NCBI GenBank assembly: GCA_946534585.1
Contig: CAMNCV010000069.1
Span: forward strand, 1-40,077
Reading direction: 5' to 3'
Origin: an uncultured Prevotellaceae bacterium
GTDB taxonomy: Bacteria; Bacteroidota; Bacteroidia; Bacteroidales; Bacteroidaceae
DNA length: 40,077 bases
The notes beneath the pieces are model-generated. The model saw only the letters and a list, made by a program, of their open reading frames with translations, did no database searches and was not told where the DNA came from. Position numbers and translations under genes: made by a program. Shown here in pieces: positions 24,224 to 32,960 of this stretch (within the stretch, counting starts at the first letter, position 1; every line of letters starts with the position of its first letter).

Positions 24224-27200
24224 TTAGTCTTTTACAACCTTCTTGCCGTTTATGAGATAGACTCCGCGCGCAGCGTTGTTGATTCCGCTTGCGCCCGTTG
24301 CTATCTTCTGACCGCTGAGGTTATATACATTGACATCTGCCGGCATCACTTCAAGCTGGTCATCACTGATGAGCAGGATGCCTGTCGCTATGTCGCCTTC
24401 CTCTTCAAGGTCGTAAAGGTCCTCGATGGTAAATGAGAGTGCCTTGGCACCAACTGTTTGCTCTGAACGGTTGTACTTGAAATAAGCACGGTAGCCGCCA
24501 ATCTTCGTATCGGCATTGTAGCGGTACAGTCCGTCTTCCTTTGCAAAGTATGAAAGCTTAGGCATCGTCTCGCGCATGTATATGCCTTTGAACGTGAACT
24601 CACCATCATTTATATCTACATCGAAGCGTGTTGGGTCAGTGACAAGTTTCGTTGCGCCTGCAAGCGTGTTGACTGTCTCGCTGCCTTCTATAGTGACGTT
24701 TTTGAATTGCAGCATGCATTCCCTCGCTGGCTTTACGAGATACGGACGCCCTGCCTCTATGTAAGCATTGCCGTGGCGCACGAAGTGGAGCACGTTGTCA
24801 GAGCCTGTGACACCATCGCAGGTTACTACAGCATAGCCTTCACCAAACACTCGCTTGGCTTCCTGCTCGCTTACGCTGAACGGCAGGCAGATGCCTTCCC
24901 ACTCACCAGCCTTCAGCGTACGTTGCTTCAGCGTACCACGGTCGGCGTATGCTTCATTGGTCAACTCCGATTTGCGACGGTCGTTTATCGTAATGGTCAG
25001 GTTTTCCTTAGTTTCGTTGAAGTTTTCTGCGCTCTCCCAAGTGAACGTAAGGTCTTCCGCATCTACGGCTCCGCCAGCATAGTTCTTCTCCTGATTGGGA
25101 TCGTTATACACGAGTGCGCCTGGTTTGCTGGTAATAGCATACTTACATTCGTCAGGATACCCCGTAGGAACGAATGAGAATCCGCCAAACTCAAACTTAC
25201 TTCCTGGTTGGAACACGAAGTAGGTCTTGCCAGCCTTGACGTGGAATGAGTAGCGCACGTATGCTTTATGAGGCAGTACGAAACCACCAGTTGACAGGCG
25301 GATGATGCTCTCACGCTCGCCTTTGTTTGGCCAAGCAGCAATCAAGTGCTGTCGGTCTTCTTTGGTACCGCGGAACTCTGTCCAGTCAAATGAACATCCA
25401 GCCTCTATGTTTGAAGCACCACTCGCTACGGCTTCATCATATAACCATGAGCTTTCTATTACTTCCTCCTGGCGGTTGCAGCGTGACACTCCAAGGGTGA
25501 AAGAGCCTGCGTTGTGGGCATCATCACCCGTAGGCAGGTACTTACCGACGTTGCCGAAGTTGTTGACCATCTCTACTGGCTTGCCTGTCTCATCGGTAAT
25601 GTAGAGCGGACGCCACTTAATCTGGTACGACTTGCTTATGCTTGATACTCCATAATGATAGTCAACCGAGCCATTCTGTACCAGATAGACAATCAACGTG
25701 CCGCTCTCGCGTGGCTCAAACTTTACGAACGCACCACGGCAAGGTAACGTATATGTGGTGTTATAGCGCTTGCTCGCCTTCTCATATTCCGTTCCGCTAC
25801 CATAAGTATATACCTCGCCACTGTTCACGGCGGCAGCGTTCAATTCGTCAATAGGGTTATTATTGCTGGCATTGAAATAACCGAAGCCGTCGATGGTGCG
25901 ATTGTAGTAAGGATCAGCATCATCAAGTTCGCTGCCAATGCGGCTGCCATAGCCTGCCTTGCTCTTGTAATCCCACTGGTCAGAGCGTGGTTTTGCAGGG
26001 TTAACAGTGCTATAGTATGAGCCATCGGTGTCGCTCCAGCCTCCGAAGGTCATAGTGATGTCGGTGCTGATGTTGGTCGTTGTAACCTCAGTACCATTTG
26101 CAATGTTCTGTTTCTCGTAGCCGGCCTCGTCAGCTATGGCAAATGTTGGTATATCAATAATCTGCACATCATAGTATGGAGTCTTGTTTACACAGTCACC
26201 AAGATCTTCATTTGTTGACCTGACAGTAGCCGTAACGCGCAGTTTAAATATATTGTTATCATCGTCAAGGGTCATCTGCTTTGGGTCGAGTACACCGTTT
26301 GCACCTACGACAATGTAGTCACCAGCTGTCACGCCAACATTGCGTGCATCGCTTACTTCGAATGACACGTTATCATTGTTGCCATTATATAGCTTAGGAA
26401 CACTGCTTGACAGGCCATTCATAAATAGCGAAGCACTGAGCGGAGCCTCTGACTGAGCCTGTGTTGTAGTGCGGTCAAAGATGAATGCAGGCTGATATGC
26501 AAAGCCATGCAGATTGAGATTTCCACCATCTGTTATGTCAAAGAGATAGTAAGTCTCACCAGCTATGAGCGGAGTTGCAAAGGTATAATCACCCAACAGG
26601 TTGCCCTCATCATCATAAGTAGCCTTTGGATATTCAATGTTCGTGTCACCTGTGTTACAGAAAGTTTCGCTGTGCATTACTCCATCAGCATCACGTGTTA
26701 CAAGTATGATGGTGTTGTTCTTGTAGAATTTGGCATCGATCGTAAGATAACCGTTGACAGTTGGGTTGAACTGATAGAACGCACCAGACTTCGGAAGGTC
26801 ATCATCTCCAAACTTAAGCATTTCCGTTGACTTCACGATAACTGACTGTGTCTCGTGTGCACAACACTTAGGTGTACCTTCAGCCGTAGCCACGGTGGTC
26901 CAGTCATTGCTGTTTGAAGCATCGGTAGTCGGTGCGCCTACGGTGAGAGTAATACCTGGCACACCCTCAAACACAGTGCCACCATATATTATACCCGCAG
27001 TCAGGAAGTGCATACGACCGTTGGCTTCCGACATGAGCGGTTCGCCTATGCCACCAAAACGAGGATTTGTAGCGTGCTGTTCGCATGGTGATTTTTTCTT
27101 ACAAGTGGAGATAACCTCCCACTTAGCGCGCAAGGCTGGGTCAACGATACGTATAGTATAGTATGCGGGCTCTGGGTTATTATAGTGCAAATCCTGACTA

Positions 27201-29512
27201 TTTCGTGAGCCAACTACCTTTATTACTACATCACCCGTATGGTTACCGCCTATGGTCACCTCGCCAGTTTCAGGGTCAATGGTAGTGCCTGTATCGCTAA
27301 GATCAGAGTCAATGCTGTATTCCAGTGTAAAGTTCTCTGTCACATCATAGTCATGCCATGCCGGCACTACGACCTTAGCACCTGGTTCAACAAACGATGT
27401 CTGACCAAGGTCTGCAACCTGGAAGGTATATCCGAGTTTGATTTCCGTTGCCGCATAGTCATCAGCTGAATAGCGGAACGTAACACCTATCTCTGTAGAG
27501 TTGTCCCAACGCGTGTGGTTCCACGGACGCACGGTATAAGGAATGTTATACTGTCCGGTTTGCAGGAACTCAATAGTCCACGACTCATTGCCGTAACCCT
27601 TCATTGAGTTATATACTATACCCATCTCGTAGTCGCCCACCTGTATCATCGGGTGCACAAGCTTCAAGTCCTCAATGTTGGCATCTGTCACCTTCACGAA
27701 ACTGCCATTATCAAGTTTGATGGAGTCACCCACACGGATATCGGCTACCCCTACGTATCCGGCATAAGTCTCATACACCTCGTGCATGTAACGGTAGGAA
27801 TAGTAATCGCCACCATTTGCCTCCCACTCCTCTTGTTTGTTGACATACGGCCAGTCGTGAAGCTTGATGTAATCGCCATTGCGGTCAGAGATAAAGAACG
27901 AGTAAGCGAAATGGTCGTTACCATCCTCTGCGCCCCACTTTAGCACTGCAGCCTCGCCATTATGTGAGTCATCAATCCAGGCAGAGACATCGAAACGCGT
28001 AGGAATGTTAATCTTATCGCCCTTGACAAATACTATTTCATTAGGATCAGGCACGAACTTCAAGTGTGGCTGACGTTTCATCACGTCGATATAGAAATAC
28101 ACTGGTTCCGTATATGCGGTGTATGTAGTCCCGCCATTCTGTATCTTTACTGGCTCATCATTATCATCAAGCAGAGGTTTGTATATCGCTGCAAGAGATT
28201 CACCGTAATTATCTTGCAGCGCAGCATATACTGCTACCTTGACAAGACCTGGCTTGGATACCTGATATAGGTAGTCATTGATAGTCAAACCTGTCTTTTG
28301 CCCTGCAGCTTGTGACACTTCAGACTCTATGTTGTAGAATGGACTGAAGCGGCAGTTGTCGTAATATGTACTGTCCTTAACTATCTTATAAACCAGTTGG
28401 AAGTCACCCCATGAGCCGCCACCACGCGACGAGTTTATCGTAAGCATTGCACCATCGCTGGTCATAAGCGTAGGTAGCGGACTGTAATACTGATAGTGGT
28501 TATTGTCAGTTATGTCACTCTGTCCGTATTTATACACATGAATCACCGGCAGATTATCGTCTGGGTGATTGGAAACACTTTCCTGCATGATATTCTCACG
28601 CTCCAGATTGAGGTGCAATGAGAGTTTTTCATCAGAAGTACTACAGAGGAGTCGCACATCAATAGTTTTCGTAATAGTGCTGTAGAAGCCCGTCCATTCG
28701 GCTTTCGGTGTGAAGGTATAGGTCAAGGTACCAGTGGGAGTACCCAGAGCAGAGATATCTGCATTGATTTGCTCAAGTGTTTTTCCATTCCATTGGTTGC
28801 CTATACCTGCATACGATAGCGAACCCTTTTCTGGGTTATATCTTATTATCTCGTCTGAACCCGTATAGTTGTCTGAACCCGTATAGTCTATGTTGACATC
28901 GAAGTAGCTGGTAATATCATTCAGTACGCCACCTGTATTTCTCGTAGTGATGGAGTAAACAGGCAGTTTTGAACTTACAGCCGAAAGGTAATAACTGTCT
29001 TCGCTCCGTTTTACTCGCTTCGCAGTGAGCGTCAGCGAACCGTCATGGTCAACTTCAATCGGTGTGGCATAGGACGGTACGAACTTCAGAACAGCATCAA
29101 GGTTTGCTATTGTCAGATCATAGGTTGTGGTCAGGACATCTTCCGGGTTTAGCTTCGATGTTGCTATAACCTTGATTTTCACTTTTCCTGCAGTTCCCAT
29201 TATGACGTCGCCGTAATACTTCTCTACGTATGTTCCCGTAGCAGCATCAGTGCAAATCATTACACCTCGCGCGTCAGGTGCCTCCACACCAGGCACCTCG
29301 CAGTTCTCACCACCAAGTATTGAGTATGATATCTTGTACTGACTCGTTATCACATGCCCTTCTTCGTCCTTCACTGAAATAGCTGGCTCGCCGAACTTTG
29401 TATATCCAGCATCTAAGGTATTATCGTAAGAACCAATTACAATTACATTTCCTGCATATGCCACAACGCACAGTGCAGCACAAATAATTATCCCTAAAAA
29501 TCTTTTCTGCAT
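24224..29512 (-). CDS. Very large secreted surface protein with Ig-like repeats and a C-terminal sorting-type tail
   Basis: This is a 1762-aa protein. The start at 29512 begins a signal peptide (MQKRFLGIIICAALCVVAYA); the frame is open 30 codons further, but that part overlaps the promoter -7 box. The bulk is beta-rich and aromatic, with bacterial Ig-like stretches (TGEVTIGGNHTGDVVIKVVG) and a duplicated YTGSD motif near residue 210. The last 350 residues match the tail found in Prevotella/Bacteroides surface proteins (AGEWEGICLPFSVSEQEAKRVFG, IEAGRPYLVKP), ending with VNVYNLSGQKI ... GVYLINGKKVVKD, similar to type IX secretion sorting tails. No catalytic motif is seen, so adhesion or a structural role is possible. 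It has its own promoter. Confidence 0.88.
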   Translation of the reverse strand: MQKRFLGIIICAALCVVAYAGNVIVIGSYDNTLDAGYTKFGEPAISVKDEEGHVITSQYKISYSILGGENCEVPGVEAPDARGVMICTDAATGTYVEKYYGDVIMGTAGKVKIKVIATSKLNPEDVLTTTYDLTIANLDAVLKFVPSYATPIEVDHDGSLTLTAKRVKRSEDSYYLSAVSSKLPVYSITTRNTGGVLNDITSYFDVNIDYTGSDNYTGSDEIIRYNPEKGSLSYAGIGNQWNGKTLEQINADISALGTPTGTLTYTFTPKAEWTGFYSTITKTIDVRLLCSTSDEKLSLHLNLERENIMQESVSNHPDDNLPVIHVYKYGQSDITDNNHYQYYSPLPTLMTSDGAMLTINSSRGGGSWGDFQLVYKIVKDSTYYDNCRFSPFYNIESEVSQAAGQKTGLTINDYLYQVSKPGLVKVAVYAALQDNYGESLAAIYKPLLDDNDEPVKIQNGGTTYTAYTEPVYFYIDVMKRQPHLKFVPDPNEIVFVKGDKINIPTRFDVSAWIDDSHNGEAAVLKWGAEDGNDHFAYSFFISDRNGDYIKLHDWPYVNKQEEWEANGGDYYSYRYMHEVYETYAGYVGVADIRVGDSIKLDNGSFVKVTDANIEDLKLVHPMIQVGDYEMGIVYNSMKGYGNESWTIEFLQTGQYNIPYTVRPWNHTRWDNSTEIGVTFRYSADDYAATEIKLGYTFQVADLGQTSFVEPGAKVVVPAWHDYDVTENFTLEYSIDSDLSDTGTTIDPETGEVTIGGNHTGDVVIKVVGSRNSQDLHYNNPEPAYYTIRIVDPALRAKWEVISTCKKKSPCEQHATNPRFGGIGEPLMSEANGRMHFLTAGIIYGGTVFEGVPGITLTVGAPTTDASNSNDWTTVATAEGTPKCCAHETQSVIVKSTEMLKFGDDDLPKSGAFYQFNPTVNGYLTIDAKFYKNNTIILVTRDADGVMHSETFCNTGDTNIEYPKATYDDEGNLLGDYTFATPLIAGETYYLFDITDGGNLNLHGFAYQPAFIFDRTTTQAQSEAPLSASLFMNGLSSSVPKLYNGNNDNVSFEVSDARNVGVTAGDYIVVGANGVLDPKQMTLDDDNNIFKLRVTATVRSTNEDLGDCVNKTPYYDVQIIDIPTFAIADEAGYEKQNIANGTEVTTTNISTDITMTFGGWSDTDGSYYSTVNPAKPRSDQWDYKSKAGYGSRIGSELDDADPYYNRTIDGFGYFNASNNNPIDELNAAAVNSGEVYTYGSGTEYEKASKRYNTTYTLPCRGAFVKFEPRESGTLIVYLVQNGSVDYHYGVSSISKSYQIKWRPLYITDETGKPVEMVNNFGNVGKYLPTGDDAHNAGSFTLGVSRCNRQEEVIESSWLYDEAVASGASNIEAGCSFDWTEFRGTKEDRQHLIAAWPNKGERESIIRLSTGGFVLPHKAYVRYSFHVKAGKTYFVFQPGSKFEFGGFSFVPTGYPDECKYAITSKPGALVYNDPNQEKNYAGGAVDAEDLTFTWESAENFNETKENLTITINDRRKSELTNEAYADRGTLKQRTLKAGEWEGICLPFSVSEQEAKRVFGEGYAVVTCDGVTGSDNVLHFVRHGNAYIEAGRPYLVKPARECMLQFKNVTIEGSETVNTLAGATKLVTDPTRFDVDINDGEFTFKGIYMRETMPKLSYFAKEDGLYRYNADTKIGGYRAYFKYNRSEQTVGAKALSFTIEDLYDLEEEGDIATGILLISDDQLEVMPADVNVYNLSGQKIATGASGINNAARGVYLINGKKVVKD

Positions 29513-29569
29513 TCTGAATTTATGTAGTTTTAGAATAATAGTTAGTCTCTTTTTAACAAAAAATCGTGG

Positions 29570-29601
29570 CAAAGGTACACATTTTTTTTTACGTGTGCAC
29601 A
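29570..29601 (-). promoter_or_regulatory. Promoter of the large surface protein gene
   Basis: On the minus strand TGTG (29601-29598, 3 of 4 for TTTG), 20 bp, TACCTTTG (29577-29570). The start codon at 29512 lies about 50 nt after the predicted transcription start. Confidence 0.75.
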
Positions 29602-29784
29602 CAATCCTACATATTTTAATGGCTAAAAAGTGGTTTTATGACATAAATCAAACAAAAAATATCCTATCCGTGAAAATGACATAAAATTTTATCTTCCAGC
29701 ATATTTACCAATCGTTTTCAAGGCTAAAATCGTAGTGGTTATAGGCAAAGGAAATAAAGAAAGCTAACGTAGGGACAAGAAAAA

Positions 29785-29816
29785 TTTGGTAGTTTGGAGG
29801 AAAAGCAGTACCTTTG
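29785..29816 (+). promoter_or_regulatory. Promoter of the EamA transporter gene
   Basis: TTTG (29785-29788), 20 bp, TACCTTTG (29809-29816), exact consensus. The interval 29602-29784 between the divergent promoters is AT-rich and shows nothing else I can name. Confidence 0.85.
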
Positions 29817-29845
29817 CACCCCGAAATCAATAAGCCTTTTTAAAT

Positions 29846-30766
29846 ATGCTTTGGATACTTCTTGCTTTTCTCTCAGCTGCATTACTGGGATTTTACGATG
29901 CTTTTAAGAAACAGTCGCTGAAGGAGAATGCCGTAATACCAGTGTTGCTCCTAAATACTTTATTCTCAAGCATCATCTTCCTGCCATTCATTTGGCTGTC
30001 ACACACTGGCGACATCGATAGTAGCTCCATCTTCTTCTGTCAGGAATATGGCTGGGATGGTCACAAATATATTGTCATCAAGTCGTGCATCGTGCTGGCA
30101 TCGTGGCTTTTGGCATACTTCGGACTGAAGCATTTGCCACTGACTATCGTAGGGCCTATCAACGCTACGCGACCCGTAATGGTGCTCGTTGGTGCCATGC
30201 TAATATTTGCAGAGAGACTGAACCTATGGCAATGGCTCGGCGTACTCGTAGCCTTGGTCGGCATAGAACTGCTGAAACACACGAGCAAGAAGGAAGGAAT
30301 AAACTGGTTTCGCGACAAGTGGATATACTTTGTCTTTCTCGCCAACGTGCTTGGCGCTATCTCCGGACTGTACGACAAATATCTCATGGCTTCGCCCGAG
30401 AACGGCGGTGTCGGTTTGAACAAGATGGCCGTGCAGGGCTGGTACAACGTATATCAGTTCTTCATGATGGCAGGTATGCTCATATTTCTATGGTGGCCAA
30501 CGCGCAAGAAGACGACTCCATTCCACTGGCATTGGTCAATCCCACTGATAAGCATCTTCCTATCAATGGCCGACTTTGTATATTTCTACGCACTGGGTCT
30601 TGATGGTGCCATGATAAGCGTAGTGAGCATGGTAAGGCGCGGTTCGGTGATTGTCAGTTTCCTGTGCGGTGCCATGATATTCCACGAAAAGAATCTCAAG
30701 GCCAAGGCCTTCGACCTAATGCTCGTATTACTGTCGATGCTACTGCTTTTCATCGGTTCAAAATAA
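29846..30766 (+). CDS. EamA/DMT-superfamily transporter
   Basis: This 306-aa inner membrane protein has about ten hydrophobic segments in two halves, typical of the drug/metabolite transporter superfamily. GLKHLPLTIVGPINATRPVMVLVGAMLIFAERLNLWQW in the first half and GAMISVVSMVRRGSVIVSFLCGAMIFHEKNLKAKAFDL in the second are the paired EamA signatures. The substrate is unknown. It is monocistronic, with its own promoter and a 22-bp array with hairpin after the stop codon. Confidence 0.92.
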   Translation: MLWILLAFLSAALLGFYDAFKKQSLKENAVIPVLLLNTLFSSIIFLPFIWLSHTGDIDSSSIFFCQEYGWDGHKYIVIKSCIVLASWLLAYFGLKHLPLTIVGPINATRPVMVLVGAMLIFAERLNLWQWLGVLVALVGIELLKHTSKKEGINWFRDKWIYFVFLANVLGAISGLYDKYLMASPENGGVGLNKMAVQGWYNVYQFFMMAGMLIFLWWPTRKKTTPFHWHWSIPLISIFLSMADFVYFYALGLDGAMISVVSMVRRGSVIVSFLCGAMIFHEKNLKAKAFDLMLVLLSMLLLFIGSK

Positions 30767-30788
30767 ACTGTGTGAAAACATACTGCTA

Positions 30789-30942
30789 TGTAAAAGCTAT
30801 CTGATTACGCAGTAAAACCTATGCAATTACACGGTAAAACCTATGCGATTACACGGTAAAACCTATGCGATTACACGGTAAAACCTATGCGATTACATAA
30901 CAAAAGCTATCTGATTACATGGTAATCAGATAGCTTTTTCCT
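30789..30942 (-). repeat. 22-bp-period array, seven units
   Basis: Seven contiguous 22-bp units start at 30789, 30811, 30833, 30855, 30877, 30899 and 30921. Units 1 and 6 hold AAAAGCTATCTGATTAC; units 2-5 are near-identical with GTAAAACCTATGCGATTAC (unit 2 has CAATTAC). Unit 7 is in the opposite orientation (GTAATCAGATAGC). It fills the gap between the convergent EamA and mutL genes. Confidence 0.85.
30902..30938. terminator. Perfect 17-bp hairpin formed by opposed array units
   Basis: AAAAGCTATCTGATTAC (30902-30918) and GTAATCAGATAGCTTTT (30922-30938) are perfect complements around ATG, with a T-tract on each strand's 3' side. It is likely to act as a bidirectional terminator between EamA and mutL. 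Confidence 0.75.
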
Positions 30943-30959
30943 TACAACGAGATTACGAC

Positions 30960-32834
30960 TCAGAAACGACGCCCTATTTCCTCGTATGCAATAAGTGAGA
31001 AAACTGTTTTCCCATCAGGCGTATATCTCTGTGTATCACACTGCGTTAGTTGCTTAATGAGCGTCTGCATGTCATCCGCCGACAATATTTCTCCATAGGG
31101 TGTAGCCGCCTTTGCCGATAGAGCCGCTGCGAGTATGGCATGCACTTCATCTGTGGCAGTATTGCAACCGGCTGCCGCCTCAGTGACTAAATCAGTGACA
31201 AGCCTGACTGCATCAAGCCCGCCAAGACCGCTTGGTATGCCCACTACGGAATAGCTGTTGCCGCCAAGATCGGTGATATCGAAACCGAGTGCAGCGAGCT
31301 CTGGCAGTATCTCAGGCAGGTGCGCACTGACCGAAGGTTCAAACTGCACAACTTCTGGAAACAGTACCTTCTGCGTATGCGCCGTATGCTCTTTCAACGT
31401 GCGCATATATCCCTCATAAAGAATGCGTTGGCTGGCACGATGCTGGTCTATCACGAGCAATCCTTCATCTGTCTGAGAAATAATGTATTGTCCATTACAT
31501 TGCATACATTCGTCTCCGATGCCATTTAAACTTGCAGTCTGTTCCGTAGCGTTCATATCACCCAACGGCACCTGCGCTGGTGTAACAGATGAAAACAAAT
31601 CCTGCTCTATCACTGACGTGTCAGTCAACTCCTGCAGCAATTCGTCATTGCCTGACGACTTTTTAGGAAACAAATCCTCCCATCCTTTGGCATTACCAAC
31701 ACTGCTGCTCTTGGTCTGGATAGGCTTGAATGGGTTGTATTGTGGATTAAAATCAATGCTGGGCGCGTGTAATCCCGCACCATTCGAGGGGTTGAAAACG
31801 GGAATATCCGGCTTTCCTTCAGTATCGAAATCAAGCGTGGTAGAACCTGAGAATTTACCCACTGCATCACGCACGCTGGCCATGAGAATCTGCCAGACAG
31901 CCTGTTCGTTATCAAATTTTATCTCTGTCTTTACGGGATGTATGTTTACGTCTATATCTTCCGGATTAACAGTAAAATACAGGAAGTAAGACACCTGCTC
32001 ACCATCAGGCAGCAGACGGTCGTAGGCACTCATCACCGCCTTATGGAAATAGGGGTGCTTCATATAGCGACCGTTTACGAAGAAATACTGATGACAGCCT
32101 TTTTTCTTTGCAGACTCGGGCTTACCTGTGAAGCCTTTTATCTTGCAGATGGTGGTTTCCGTCTCTACAGGCAGCAGTTGTTGATTGATACGCTTACCAA
32201 AGACATCAATGATGCGCTGGTGCATGCTGGCAGCACGCAGACACAACGTTTCCACACCGTTATTATATACGGAAAACTCTATCTCGGGATATACCAACGC
32301 TATACGCTCGAATGACTGCATGATGTTGTTCATCTCTGTAGCGTTAGACTTTAGGAATTTACGCCTTGCAGGTATGTTAAAGAACAGGTTTTCTATAAGG
32401 AAATTACTTCCTACGGGACATGATACTACATCTTGCTCTAAGACCTTTGACCCCGCAATAACCAGTCGTGTACCTACCTCGTCGTCGGCAGTACGAGTTT
32501 GCAGCGTCACCTGTGCCACGGCTGCTATAGAGGCCAGTGCCTCGCCACGGAAGCCCATCGTATGAAGCGCAAAGAGGTCATTGGCCTGACGTATCTTCGA
32601 TGTAGCGTGACGCTCGAAACTCAGTCGAGCATCTGTATCGCTCATACCCTTGCCGTCGTCAATTACCTGTATGGAAGCCTTACCAGCATCACACACAAGT
32701 ATTTTGATATGCTTGGCACCAGCGTCAATGGAGTTCTCTACCAACTCCTTTATGACCGATGCCGGACGCTGTATCACCTCGCCTGCAGCTATCTGATTGG
32801 CTACCGAATCGGGTAGCAGTTGTATGATGTCCAT
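30960..32834 (-). CDS. mutL: DNA mismatch repair protein MutL
   Basis: This is a 624-aa MutL, the ATPase that links MutS mismatch recognition to strand excision. N-terminal GHKL motifs are complete: IKELVENSIDAGA (catalytic E30), DDGKGM (60-64), HTMGFRGEALASI. A central proline/serine-rich linker (about 330-425) leads to the C-terminal dimerisation domain. The endonuclease motif DQHA(x)2E(x)4E appears as DQHRASQRILYE (463-474), with A to R and the first E to Q, so nicking activity is doubtful. It is the last gene of the guaB cluster. Confidence 0.97.
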   Translation of the reverse strand: MDIIQLLPDSVANQIAAGEVIQRPASVIKELVENSIDAGAKHIKILVCDAGKASIQVIDDGKGMSDTDARLSFERHATSKIRQANDLFALHTMGFRGEALASIAAVAQVTLQTRTADDEVGTRLVIAGSKVLEQDVVSCPVGSNFLIENLFFNIPARRKFLKSNATEMNNIMQSFERIALVYPEIEFSVYNNGVETLCLRAASMHQRIIDVFGKRINQQLLPVETETTICKIKGFTGKPESAKKKGCHQYFFVNGRYMKHPYFHKAVMSAYDRLLPDGEQVSYFLYFTVNPEDIDVNIHPVKTEIKFDNEQAVWQILMASVRDAVGKFSGSTTLDFDTEGKPDIPVFNPSNGAGLHAPSIDFNPQYNPFKPIQTKSSSVGNAKGWEDLFPKKSSGNDELLQELTDTSVIEQDLFSSVTPAQVPLGDMNATEQTASLNGIGDECMQCNGQYIISQTDEGLLVIDQHRASQRILYEGYMRTLKEHTAHTQKVLFPEVVQFEPSVSAHLPEILPELAALGFDITDLGGNSYSVVGIPSGLGGLDAVRLVTDLVTEAAAGCNTATDEVHAILAAALSAKAATPYGEILSADDMQTLIKQLTQCDTQRYTPDGKTVFSLIAYEEIGRRF

Positions 32835-32915
32835 ATAGTATTAAAGGGTTGAAGGGTTAAAAAGATAGTAGTACGGAAAGATTGAAGAATTGGAGGAGGC
32901 AGAAGAATGGTGCAT

Positions 32916-32958
32916 AAAAAGGATTGAAAAAGCCGCTTTTCCTGCAACGATTTCAATC
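32916..32958 (-). terminator. Terminator after the OstA-like gene
   Basis: On the minus strand GATTGAAA (32958-32951) pairs with TTTCAATC (32929-32922), followed by CTTTTT. An inner AAAAG/CTTTT stem adds stability. It may reduce readthrough into mutL. Confidence 0.6.
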
Positions 32959-32960
32959 GT

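Noticed and set aside
30789..30942. CRISPR array
   Set aside because: The period is 22 bp with no alternation of conserved repeat and unique spacer; units are contiguous, partly inverted, and no cas gene is present in the window.
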